Part shown: in pieces, positions 1 to 7,227 of the stretch
Layout: every line of letters begins with the position of its first letter
Position numbering within the stretch: position 1 is the first letter of the stretch
Assembly: GCA_902712845.1 (NCBI GenBank)
Contig: LR743504.1
Coordinates: 4,500,001-4,564,000, forward strand
Length of the DNA stretch: 64,000 nucleotides
Direction of reading: 5' to 3'
Origin: Methylobacterium bullatum
Lineage (GTDB): Bacteria > Pseudomonadota > Alphaproteobacteria > Rhizobiales > Beijerinckiaceae
Program-made: the position numbers and the translations under genes
The notes under the pieces: generated by a model
Database searches by the model: none
What the model was told of the DNA's origin: nothing
Seen by the model: the letters and a program-made list of their open reading frames with translations, nothing else

Positions 1-292
1 CGAGCAGCTTCTCACGCTCATCGAGATTGGCTTTCGCCTCGTCGAGTCGGTCGCGGACATTCTTGATCGCTTCCGACACCGCCTGTTTCGGCGCGGGCGG
101 CTTCGCGACCGGCGCGGGGGCTGCCGCAGCGGGTGGGACGGTGGCGGGTGCCGGCTTTGCCGGCTCCGTCGGCGCGGGGGCGGCGGGCGCCGCCTGGGCC
201 AAGACCGGAAGGGGATTCAGTAGGGATGCACCCATCCACGCGGCAAGGAGCGCTGCATGTCGCATTCTGCCCTTCACGAATCCCAGTTCCAT
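1..292 (-). CDS. Secreted coiled-coil protein, N-terminal part only (cut by window edge)
   Basis: The reading frame starts at an ATG at 292, with AAGGAA about six bases upstream, and runs off the left edge. About 97 residues are visible. They comprise a basic start (MELGFVKGRMRHAAL), a hydrophobic signal peptide ending near VLAQA, a long Ala/Pro-rich linker, and the start of a charged helix (VRDRLDEAKANLDEREKLL) that should form a coiled coil. A second possible start at 265 gives a neater signal peptide. The layout would fit the periplasmic N-terminus of a large MscS-type channel with a DUF3772-like helical domain, but too little is present to assign it. The frame is supported by the signal peptide; the function is open. 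Confidence 0.6.
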   Translation of the reverse strand, partial: MELGFVKGRMRHAALLAAWMGASLLNPLPVLAQAAPAAPAPTEPAKPAPATVPPAAAAPAPVAKPPAPKQAVSEAIKNVRDRLDEAKANLDEREKLL

Positions 293-909
293 GTCGTTCC
301 TTTCGTCGGCTTGGGCCGCCCGCCCCTTAGGCGTCGGCACGCAGCCCCGGTGCGCGGGCCAATCGCTTCCAGGCCCCATCTCCGGCACGAGCCATGGCCA
401 TGACGGGAGCGTCAGCGGAGGCACGACACGCGCCGTAGGCGGCAGCGGGTCAAAAATCAGATTGTCGGATGGCCGATCAATGGGGCGAAAGGGTGCCGCA
501 GAGACATCATTCGCTGAGGCAGCCAGAAAGATTGTGGACCGCGACGTCGCGGATCGACCGGGCAACCTTCACAAGCGTGTCATGGTGATATTAGACTAAC
601 GCGCAATGGACAGAGCCTTTTCGTATCGACGCGAGGAGGTGGCGTTGGCCGTCCATGTCGATGTGCCTCGCCACAAACCGGGCGTTCCCGCCCGATGCGA
701 CCGCTTTTGGCTAAGCCCAGGCTGGTCCGCCCTCCCCGATCATCCATTCTCTTCGCGTCCTGTGCCGGTCCGGCGACCGAGTTTTGTTCGCCGGATGCCA
801 AAGTCGAAGACCGAACTGCCGGGACCACCGATCTTTCATCATCCGGGGACGATGCCGCGCCGTAACGTGCTGCGTCGTCCCTTCGTCGATCCGTCAAGAG
901 AGTAGCGCC
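293..909. other. Intergenic region, no gene seen
   Basis: About 600 bases lie between two divergent genes. Open frames here on both strands have no family resemblance and poor starts, so I treat them as chance. Promoters for both flanking genes must lie here, but no strong -35/-10 pair stands out. Confidence 0.5.
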
Positions 910-1458
910 ATGCTGGATCTCCAAACGCTCGTCCTCAATGCGGATTACCGGCCGCTTTCGTATAATCCGCTCTCCTTATGGTCCTGGAAGGACGCTTTCA
1001 CCGCTCTCTTCCTCGACAGGGTCACGCTGGTGGCCAGCTACGATGTCGAGGCCCGCTCGCCGAGCCGCGCCTTACGAGTGCCGAGCGTCGTCGCCCTCAA
1101 GAATTACGTGACCCTGGCGCGCAGTCCGGCCTTCACGCGCTACAACATCTACCTGCGCGACACCTTCTCCTGCCAGTATTGCGGCCTCCGGATGCCCTCG
1201 GGCGGGCTAACCTTCGACCACGTCATTCCGCGTTCACGCGGCGGATTGTCGAGCTGGGAGAATGTCGTCGCCGCCTGCTCACCCTGCAACCTGCGCAAGG
1301 CGAACCGCACTCCGGCGGAAGCGGAGATGCCGCTCCTGCATGAACCGCACCGGCCGACGCGGCACGAACTCCATCGTCGCCAGCCGGAATTCGACCACCG
1401 CGAGTACCACCACACCTGGCTGGACTACCTGTACTGGGACAGCGAGCTCGAAAGCTGA
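910..1458 (+). CDS. HNH endonuclease family protein
   Basis: This 182-residue protein has a compact HNH nuclease module in its middle. It contains a CxxC pair (SCQYCGLRMPSGG), the catalytic segment FDHVIPRSRGG with the conserved DH, a WENVVAACSPCN stretch carrying the second CxxC and the Asn, and then NLRKANRTPAEA. This is the usual alphaproteobacterial HNH protein (McrA-like zinc-finger nuclease fold), widely conserved and of unknown cellular role. The N-terminus (LVLNADYRPLSYNPLSLWSW) matches that family's usual start. The ATG at 910 is preceded by AAGAGAG and is preferred over an upstream in-frame extension that has no family features. The gene is convergent with the next one, with a gap of only six bases. 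Confidence 0.9.
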   Translation: MLDLQTLVLNADYRPLSYNPLSLWSWKDAFTALFLDRVTLVASYDVEARSPSRALRVPSVVALKNYVTLARSPAFTRYNIYLRDTFSCQYCGLRMPSGGLTFDHVIPRSRGGLSSWENVVAACSPCNLRKANRTPAEAEMPLLHEPHRPTRHELHRRQPEFDHREYHHTWLDYLYWDSELES

Positions 1459-1464
1459 CGTGGA

Positions 1465-1791
1465 TCAGTCGTGCAGGAAGCGCGGCGGCGGCTCGTTGTA
1501 GAGGGGTGCGTTGGGGTTGTGCGCGGGAGCGAGACCCAGGACGACGGGCGGGCGATCGGCAGGCCGCACTGGAAGTGGGGCGGGGCGATAGCCAGGGTCG
1601 CGATAGGGAATGTGCGACGGTAGCATCGGCCGGGAGCGATGGACATGAACCGGTGGAGCGTCCCAGGGGCAGGCGGGGAGGCGGCGATGACGGCAGCCTG
1701 CTTCGGCCTCCGGAATGAATGCGAGGCTCAGAGCGATCGTGCCGGTAGCGAGGACGATGTGAATCATGGTTTGTCGTCTCGTCCGCGACAT
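1465..1791 (-). CDS. Small secreted Pro-rich protein of unknown function
   Basis: This 108-residue protein opens with MSRTRRQT and a clear signal peptide (MIHIVLATGTIALSLAF, cleavage near AEAG). A short Cys/His/Arg stretch and a Pro-rich tail follow (PYRDPGYRPAPLPVRPADRP). The start at 1791 is chosen because AGGA sits six bases upstream; a start at 1767 would also leave a functional signal peptide. I recognise no domain. It is probably a periplasmic or surface protein. The signal peptide makes the frame credible, although similar short Pro-rich proteins are often poorly conserved. Confidence 0.6.
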   Translation of the reverse strand: MSRTRRQTMIHIVLATGTIALSLAFIPEAEAGCRHRRLPACPWDAPPVHVHRSRPMLPSHIPYRDPGYRPAPLPVRPADRPPVVLGLAPAHNPNAPLYNEPPPRFLHD

Positions 1792-1869
1792 GGGGCATCC
1801 TGCCCGGCGCATGCGATCATAGCGCTGGAGATGCGAGGAAGCCCTTAACGTGATTGCCTCGCTTCACGG

Positions 1870-2739
1870 TCAGAACTTCATGGCTGCGCCGCCACGAACG
1901 GTGTTCAGATTGATCTTGTAGCCATCGAAATCGTTGAACTGGACGTACTGGTACTCGCCGCGCAAGAGAATGTTCTGGGTCAGGGCATATTCGAGGCCCG
2001 CGCCTGCCGCGAAGCCGCCCACGACCTTCGTCTTGGCATAGGCGCCGATCACGGCATTGCTCGGATCGCCGCCAATATTGCCCTCAGATATCGTGCGATT
2101 GAATTTCGAGTTCGTGGCGCTGACAACGATCTGCTGGCCGATCTCTGCCCGCCCGATCGCCAGTCCGGCAGACACGAACGGCATGAAGTCTCCTAAGGTA
2201 TAACCGGCGCGCACTCTCAGGGTGCCGTAATCGACGATCTTGGCCGAGGCCAAGCCCTTCACCTGCATGTTGACCCGATACAGCGCGCCCCTGGAGTTTA
2301 TGTCGTAGAAATTGTTGTTTTGGAAATCACGAGAGCGCGCCGCTGCGTCCAATGTCGTGTAATCGGCTTCCACGCCAATGACCGTCTCATCGAACATGTA
2401 ATTGTAACCAGCAAAACCGCCGAATCCGGTGCCGTCCCCACGGCGCTCGAAGACGGAGAGCCCACTCACCGATTCAGTGAGGGCCGTTGAGAATGGAAAA
2501 TATTCGGCTCGCTTACTAAGATAGTCGTTCAGGATGTTGCTAAAGCGATTGGTGTATTTCTGTGACGTCGAGCTATATCCGGCATGGGCGCCGAAATAGA
2601 ACCCGTTCCAATCGATTTCGGCGGAAGCCGGTGCGTAATCCGGTCCGCGCAGCACGCCATAATCCAGATCGGCAGCTTGTGTGGTCGAGAAATGGCCGAG
2701 GGCAACGCTGGTGAGGAGTGCAAGGGTGACGGTACGCAT
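1870..2739 (-). CDS. Outer membrane beta-barrel protein, Omp25/Omp31 type
   Basis: This 289-residue protein has a signal peptide (MRTVTLALLTSVALG...TTQA) and a mature start ADLDYG. An eight-stranded-barrel pattern follows, with the family's opening block (DWNGFYFGAHAGYSS) and the mid-barrel block GFGGFAGYNYMFDETVIGVEADY. It ends in AAMKF, whose terminal Phe is the usual outer-membrane insertion signal. It belongs to the alphaproteobacterial immunogenic or haemin-binding porin-like family, which are structural or adhesion proteins of the outer membrane. Its loops are longer than in the next two OMP genes and its signal-proximal region lacks their Pro-rich linker, so it is a more distant paralogue. 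Confidence 0.88.
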   Translation of the reverse strand: MRTVTLALLTSVALGHFSTTQAADLDYGVLRGPDYAPASAEIDWNGFYFGAHAGYSSTSQKYTNRFSNILNDYLSKRAEYFPFSTALTESVSGLSVFERRGDGTGFGGFAGYNYMFDETVIGVEADYTTLDAAARSRDFQNNNFYDINSRGALYRVNMQVKGLASAKIVDYGTLRVRAGYTLGDFMPFVSAGLAIGRAEIGQQIVVSATNSKFNRTISEGNIGGDPSNAVIGAYAKTKVVGGFAAGAGLEYALTQNILLRGEYQYVQFNDFDGYKINLNTVRGGAAMKF

Positions 2740-2875
2740 CGAGGTCGTCCTCAGGGCTGCAGCCCGACTGTTCTTTCCGAACCTTGCGTCGTTTCTAATA
2801 CAGTAACCTTAATGGTCCGTTGCGTTCGGCCTCAATGGATAGCGGCGAGGTCTATTCTCGTGGTCGCATGACGAG

Positions 2876-2907
2876 AAAGCCCGCACGGCGCGGGCCGGGC
2901 GGGCTTT
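2876..2907 (-). terminator. Hairpin terminator after the 2954-3808 OMP gene
   Basis: AAAGCCCGC (2876-2884) pairs with GCGGGCTTT (2899-2907) around a GC-rich loop. Read on the minus strand the stem ends in GGGCTTTCTCG just past the stop of the OMP gene at 2954. The short T tract makes it a modest intrinsic terminator. Confidence 0.6.
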
Positions 2908-2953
2908 GAGTGTGTTTAAGACGCCTGAAGGTCCCGGTGCGCCGCGCCCTGCC

Positions 2954-3808
2954 CTACTCGTAGGGATTGCCGCCACCGTAACCGCCGCCCCCGAAGGCGG
3001 CGGCACCGCCGGCGAAACTGTAGCGCAGTCCGACGCGGACCTCGTTGGCCGAGATGTCCTTCAGGCGGGTCCCGAAGCCGAAATCGTCGAGGCCAGTCTT
3101 GGCGCGGCCGAGATTGACGTAACGATAGTTCGCGTCGATCGCGAAGCCCGCGCCGATCTCATAGGAGACGCCTCCGGTCAGCGCCCAGGCCAGCGATGTG
3201 ACCGAACCGTTACGACGCGCGGCAGCGGGGCGGGGACCCACCACCGGGCTTCCATCACAGACCACGGGAACGGTGCAGGTCGTCTGAGTGTAGGCGTTGC
3301 GGAAATCCTTCTGCGCGATACCGATGCCACCGCCGATATAGGGGGTAAGACCCCACCACGTGCCGAGATCCGCATAGACGTTCACGAGGGCTGTCAGCAC
3401 GTCGAGCTTGCCGGCTTCGACGTTGTATCCGTTCGCGAAGTTCGAGCCGGACGAGTAGGTCGTGAAACGGCTGGGAAGGCGCTGGTCGATGGTGGCGTCC
3501 ATGCGCAGCCAGTTGTTGAACCGGTAGCCGATGCCGCCACCATAGCCCGGCTGATGACTCAGGCGCAGTCGCACCAGGGGCGGCGTGCCCGGTTCGACCA
3601 GCGTCGCGTCCTTGGGGTGATCGTAATAGCTCTCGGTGAAATCCGCGCGCAGGTACCAGCCGCTGCCGATCTGGACCGGAGCAGGTGCCGGCGGAGGGGG
3701 CGGTGGCGGCAGAAGGTCCGCAGCGAGGGTCGGCGCGGCAGTGCCGATCGCCAGTCCGGCGAGAATCGCAGCGATGGCTGCGGAGCGGTATGGGCGAGGC
3801 GGGGTCAT
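2954..3808 (-). CDS. Outer membrane beta-barrel protein with Pro-rich linker
   Basis: The protein has about 284 residues, with a signal peptide (MTPPRPYRSAAIAAILAGLAIG, cleavage near TLAADLL). A run of prolines (LLPPPPPPPAPAPVQIG) precedes a barrel that opens with SGWYLRADFTESYYD. Barrel strands such as VGGGIGYRFNNWLRMDATIDQ and VSYEIGAGFAIDANYRYVNLG are typical of the Omp25/OmpW-like alphaproteobacterial group. The barrel ends at LRYSF, followed by a Gly-rich tail (GGGGYGGGNPYE) exposed at the C-terminus, unlike most family members. ATGATG starts at 3811/3808; GAGGA lies at better spacing for 3808. It is closely related to the next gene and probably arose by tandem duplication. Confidence 0.85.
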   Translation of the reverse strand: MTPPRPYRSAAIAAILAGLAIGTAAPTLAADLLPPPPPPPAPAPVQIGSGWYLRADFTESYYDHPKDATLVEPGTPPLVRLRLSHQPGYGGGIGYRFNNWLRMDATIDQRLPSRFTTYSSGSNFANGYNVEAGKLDVLTALVNVYADLGTWWGLTPYIGGGIGIAQKDFRNAYTQTTCTVPVVCDGSPVVGPRPAAARRNGSVTSLAWALTGGVSYEIGAGFAIDANYRYVNLGRAKTGLDDFGFGTRLKDISANEVRVGLRYSFAGGAAAFGGGGYGGGNPYE

Positions 3809-3989
3809 CATGGTCCTCACGGAGGCATCGGCCGGAAAGCGCATGATACGGATGCATGCCGGCGAGGGGTTCGACTGACCAAGATGATGATTTTAAAAGG
3901 TTATGATCGCCTTAACCCTAACGGATCGGGGACAGGAAAAGATAATGCGCCGTGGCGTTAACCCAGTTTCCCTGCCCGGACGAACGAAA

Positions 3990-4015
3990 ACGGCGCAGAT
4001 ACCAATCTGCGCCGT
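3990..4015 (-). terminator. Strong intrinsic terminator after the 4040-4891 OMP gene
   Basis: ACGGCGCAGAT (3990-4000), loop ACCA, and ATCTGCGCCGT (4005-4015) form a perfect 11-bp stem. On the minus strand it is followed by TTTTCG, 25 bases after the OMP stop codon. Confidence 0.8.
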
Positions 4016-4039
4016 CTCCCGTATATCGTGGAGGGGACC

Positions 4040-4891
4040 TCAGTATTTGCGAACGATCGGCCCAGGAATCGGTTGATACTCGACAACCGGTGTAACGGCA
4101 CCGCCAAGAATCCAGCGGAGGCCGACCTTCACGTCATGCGAGGCGATGTCCTTGATATGGTAATCCGTCTTGCAGTAGGGCGGTGCCTCGCAGGTGACCG
4201 TGCCGGTCTGCGCCGAACCCATGTTGAGATAGCGGTAGGCCAGTTCGAGCTTCACGTTCGGCGTGATGGAATAGGCGAGACCGGCATGGGCCGCCCAAGC
4301 GAAGCTGAGCTTCTGCTTTTCCGGGCCCACACCATAGCCGCCCTGGTAGAGGCCCAGGCCGTTGTCGGTCACGCCGCCGAACATGTGGTGGGCAAAGCCG
4401 ACACCTGCGCCCACGAAGGGGGTGATGCCGTAATATGTGCCGAGATCGACGTAGCCGTTGGCCATGCCGACCACCGAGGAGAACTTGCCGGACGTGCGAT
4501 TGATGCCGCCGCTCGGCGTCTCGGCCGCATAGAAGATCCATTTCGCTTCCGAGCGGTACTCGCCGGTAAAATCGAAGCGAAGCCAGGAATTGGCCTGATA
4601 GCCGATACCTGCGCCTACAAACGCCTGGTTGCCCAGATAATCCTTGAGGACGTTGTACTTGTACGGGATCGGAGGGATGGTGACGTCCTTCGCGACGGTG
4701 TGCCCTTCGCCCAGAATACCGGCACCGGCATCGCCGCGCAGATACCACGCCCCGCCGATCTCGATCGGCGGGGGCAGCGGCTCGGGCGGTAGAGTGGGAA
4801 GCAGGTCGGCGGCTTGCGCGAGGCATGGCGCTCCCACGCTCGCAAGGAGCGTGATCGAGCGCGCCAAGGCAGAAAGCTTGGAACGGCGCAT
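4040..4891 (-). CDS. Outer membrane beta-barrel protein, paralogue of the preceding one
   Basis: This 283-residue protein has a signal peptide (MRRSKLSALARSITLLASVG...LAQA), a Pro-rich linker (LLPTLPPEPLPPPIEIG) and a barrel opening GAWYLRGDAGAG. It shares with the 2954 gene the blocks VGAGIGYQANSWLRFDFTGEYR, YVDLGTYYGITPFVGAG and VKVGLRWILGG, so the two are paralogues. The C-terminus (PIPGPIVRKY) extends beyond the last strand. The protein is placed in the outer membrane by its signal peptide and amphipathic strands. No specific ligand can be inferred. It has its own terminator (3990-4015), so the OMP genes are probably separate transcription units. Confidence 0.86.
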   Translation of the reverse strand: MRRSKLSALARSITLLASVGAPCLAQAADLLPTLPPEPLPPPIEIGGAWYLRGDAGAGILGEGHTVAKDVTIPPIPYKYNVLKDYLGNQAFVGAGIGYQANSWLRFDFTGEYRSEAKWIFYAAETPSGGINRTSGKFSSVVGMANGYVDLGTYYGITPFVGAGVGFAHHMFGGVTDNGLGLYQGGYGVGPEKQKLSFAWAAHAGLAYSITPNVKLELAYRYLNMGSAQTGTVTCEAPPYCKTDYHIKDIASHDVKVGLRWILGGAVTPVVEYQPIPGPIVRKY

Positions 4892-5121
4892 AATGGGTCC
4901 TTCAACTCGATCGTTCGGCTGAAGTGTGGGAGCACCAGCCTGGATGACGACCCCATCATCTGCCGGATGAGTTAAATCGCGCTTAACGTTAAACGTTAGC
5001 CTTTCCGAACCGTTAGACGTCCGGAACCTTACTGGAACGTGTAGTGGATATCGGCGAGTTGCGGGACTTGCATCCGCGTTACGTTTCGCTGGTTGTCGCG
5101 CGTAATGAGGCGGAGAAATCG

Positions 5122-5445
5122 ATGCGTCCAGAAGACGTGCGCGCCCTGGCGCTGATGCTGCCCGGGGTCGAGGAAGGCGCCCATATGAGCCATCCGGATT
5201 TCCGCATCGGCGGGCGGATCTTCGCCACCCTCTGGATCGACGATGAACGCGTCGTTCTCAAATTTCCGGCTGAGCATCAAGCGCTCTTGGTTGAGGCCGA
5301 GCCAGACCTGTTCGATCCTGTCCCGGGCGCTTGGGGGCGGCGCGGCTGGACCAGCCTGTCCCTCGACGGGGCCGATGAGGAGACGCTTAGGGGCGCCCTC
5401 CTCACGGCATGGCGCTACCTCGCCCCGGACGCGTTGCGAGATTAG
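5122..5445 (+). CDS. MmcQ/YjbR family protein (DUF419)
   Basis: This 107-residue protein starts MRPEDVRALALMLPGVEEGAHMSHPDFRIGGRIFATLW, the usual opening of MmcQ/YjbR proteins (a cyanobacterial-type CyaY-like or double-wing fold; some members bind DNA). The W at DERVVLKFP and the C-terminal WTSLSLDGADEETLRGALLTAWRYLAP block also fit the family. The start at 5122 gives the family's usual length; a longer upstream frame exists but has no family match. The molecular role is unknown. The gene overlaps the end of the convergent glmM by four bases. Confidence 0.85.
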   Translation: MRPEDVRALALMLPGVEEGAHMSHPDFRIGGRIFATLWIDDERVVLKFPAEHQALLVEAEPDLFDPVPGAWGRRGWTSLSLDGADEETLRGALLTAWRYLAPDALRD

Positions 5446-6791
5446 GCCGCAGCCTTCGTGACGGCATCGACGATGTCGTCCACGACTTCCGTGACGAGGC
5501 TTCGATCGTCGCCCTCCGCCATCACGCGAATGACCGGCTCGGTACCCGACGGACGAATGACGACCCGGCCGGTCTCACCGAGACGCTCGCGGCCATGGGC
5601 AATGGCCGTCACGACCGCATCCTGCTGCAGCGGCGTGCCGGAGCGGTAGCGCACGTTCTTGAGGATTTGCGGCAGCGGGTCGAAGCAATGGCAGACTTCG
5701 CTCACCGGCCGCTCCTGGCGCTTGACCACGCTCAGAAGCTGGAGTGCCGCCACGAGACCGTCCCCGGTGGTGGCGTAATCCGACATGATGATGTGCCCCG
5801 ACTGCTCGCCGCCGAGATTGTAACCGTGCTCACGCATGTGCTCGAGGACGTAGCGATCACCGACCGCCGTGCGGGCGAGGCCGAGGCCGATCCCGCCGAG
5901 AAATCGCTCGAGCCCGAGATTGGACATGATCGTTGCGACGATGCCGGGCTGGGTCAGCCGGTCATCGTCCTTCCAGGACCGCGCCACGACGGCCATCAGC
6001 TGGTCGCCATCCACCGACTGGCCCTTCTCATCGACGATGAGAACGCGGTCCGCGTCGCCGTCGAGGGCGATGCCGATATCCGCCCGCAATTCCCGCACCT
6101 TGGCGGCAAGGGCCGCGGGTGCCGTCGAGCCGACATCGTGGTTGATGTTGAAGCCGTCGGGGTCGACACCGATGGCGATGACTTCGGCGCCGAGCTCCCA
6201 AAGGGTTTCCGGCGCGACGCGGTAAGCAGCGCCATTCGCGCAATCGACCACCACCCGCAGGCCGTCGAGGGTGACGTTACGGGGCAGCGTGCGCTTGGCG
6301 AATTCGATGTAGCGGGCATGCACGCTTTCGATCCGCTTGGCGCGGCCGAGATCGCGCGGGCCGGCAAGCTTCTTGTGCAACTCCCCGTCTATCAGCGCTT
6401 CAATCGCGCGCTCGACATCGTCGTTCAGTTTGAATCCGTCCGGGCCGAACAGCTTGATACCATTGTCCTCGAATGGATTGTGCGAGGCGGAGATCATGAC
6501 TCCGAGATCGGCTCGCATGGAGGGGGTGAGCATCGCTACGGCCGGCGTCGGCATCGGGCCGAGCAGCATCACGTCCATACCCACCGATGTGAACCCGGCG
6601 ACGAGGGCCGTTTCAATCATGTAGCCGGACAAGCGGGTATCCTTGCCGATCACGACCCTGTGGCGGTGATCGCCCCGCTGGAACACCAATCCCGCCGCCT
6701 GCCCAACCTTGAGGGCGAGTTCAGGGGTGATCACCCCGTTGGCGCGGCCCCGGATGCCGTCTGTGCCGAAATACTTACGCACGTTCTTCAA
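5442..6791 (-). CDS. glmM: Phosphoglucosamine mutase
   Basis: This 449-residue enzyme interconverts glucosamine-6-phosphate and glucosamine-1-phosphate on the way to UDP-GlcNAc, the precursor of peptidoglycan and lipid A. It starts MKNVRKYFGTDGIRGRAN. The catalytic phosphoserine loop is ISASHNPFEDNGIKLF (Ser103), the metal-binding loop is DGDADRVL, the sugar-binding loop is GGEQSGHIIM, and the C-terminal phosphate-binding loop is VIRPSGTEPVIRVMAEGDD. Length and all four motifs match the family. It follows ftsH on the same strand, an order conserved in alphaproteobacteria, but ftsH has its own terminator, so glmM may have its own promoter. Confidence 0.98.
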   Translation of the reverse strand: MKNVRKYFGTDGIRGRANGVITPELALKVGQAAGLVFQRGDHRHRVVIGKDTRLSGYMIETALVAGFTSVGMDVMLLGPMPTPAVAMLTPSMRADLGVMISASHNPFEDNGIKLFGPDGFKLNDDVERAIEALIDGELHKKLAGPRDLGRAKRIESVHARYIEFAKRTLPRNVTLDGLRVVVDCANGAAYRVAPETLWELGAEVIAIGVDPDGFNINHDVGSTAPAALAAKVRELRADIGIALDGDADRVLIVDEKGQSVDGDQLMAVVARSWKDDDRLTQPGIVATIMSNLGLERFLGGIGLGLARTAVGDRYVLEHMREHGYNLGGEQSGHIIMSDYATTGDGLVAALQLLSVVKRQERPVSEVCHCFDPLPQILKNVRYRSGTPLQQDAVVTAIAHGRERLGETGRVVIRPSGTEPVIRVMAEGDDRSLVTEVVDDIVDAVTKAAA

Positions 6792-6880
6792 TCCTGATCG
6801 TCACGGCCCGTCATAGCCGGTTTCGCTTCGCTGAATGGTATCGAAGCATGGCAAACGAATGGTGCCGGACCTTGGCTTGG

Positions 6881-7106
6881 TCAAGCATCGTCACGGGTGG
6901 GGTGGCCGGTGAAGCCGGTGACGATGAGCAAGACGCCGAAGGCGCCTTCGATCTGCTCAGCGATGCTGACATAGGAGAGGCCCCCGCTAGGCCGCCCTGT
7001 TCACCCGCCAGAACCAGTCCGTTCCGGCATCGAAGAGCGGCACGAAGGTATCGAACGAATAGGTCCGCGGACCGAAGGCAGGGTAGAGCGCGATCATGGC
7101 GTAGCC
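6881..7106 (-). pseudogene. Decayed C-terminal fragment of a membrane protein (possible)
   Basis: Between glmM and ftsH the minus strand encodes two adjoining protein-like pieces in different frames. The first is VGYAMIALYPAFGPRTYSFDTFVPLFDAG, ending at a TAG (6987-6989) after WFWRVNRAA. The second, in another frame, is GLSYVSIAEQIEGAFGVLLIVTGFTG, ending at a TGA at 6881-6883. Together they resemble the C-terminal end of a membrane protein with a final transmembrane helix, broken by a frameshift. No start codon or intact upstream part is present, and a stop lies just upstream in the first frame. The parent family is not certain. The rest of the 436-base gap between glmM and ftsH holds the ftsH terminator. 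Confidence 0.35.
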
Positions 7107-7170
7107 GACCCGTGTCCCACCTTACGATGATTTTATGATGCGGTTCGCATCGACCTCAAGCAAACAAAAG

Positions 7171-7200
7171 AAAAGCGGCGAGGTCTCCCCCGCCGCTTTT
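7171..7200 (-). terminator. Intrinsic terminator of ftsH
   Basis: AAAAGCGGCG (7171-7180) pairs with CGCCGCTTTT (7191-7200). On the minus strand the stem runs into TTTTCTTTTG, 28 bases after the ftsH stop. This is a textbook rho-independent shape. Confidence 0.85.
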
Positions 7201-7227
7201 CTGTTCCTGAGGACAAACACGCCCGTC

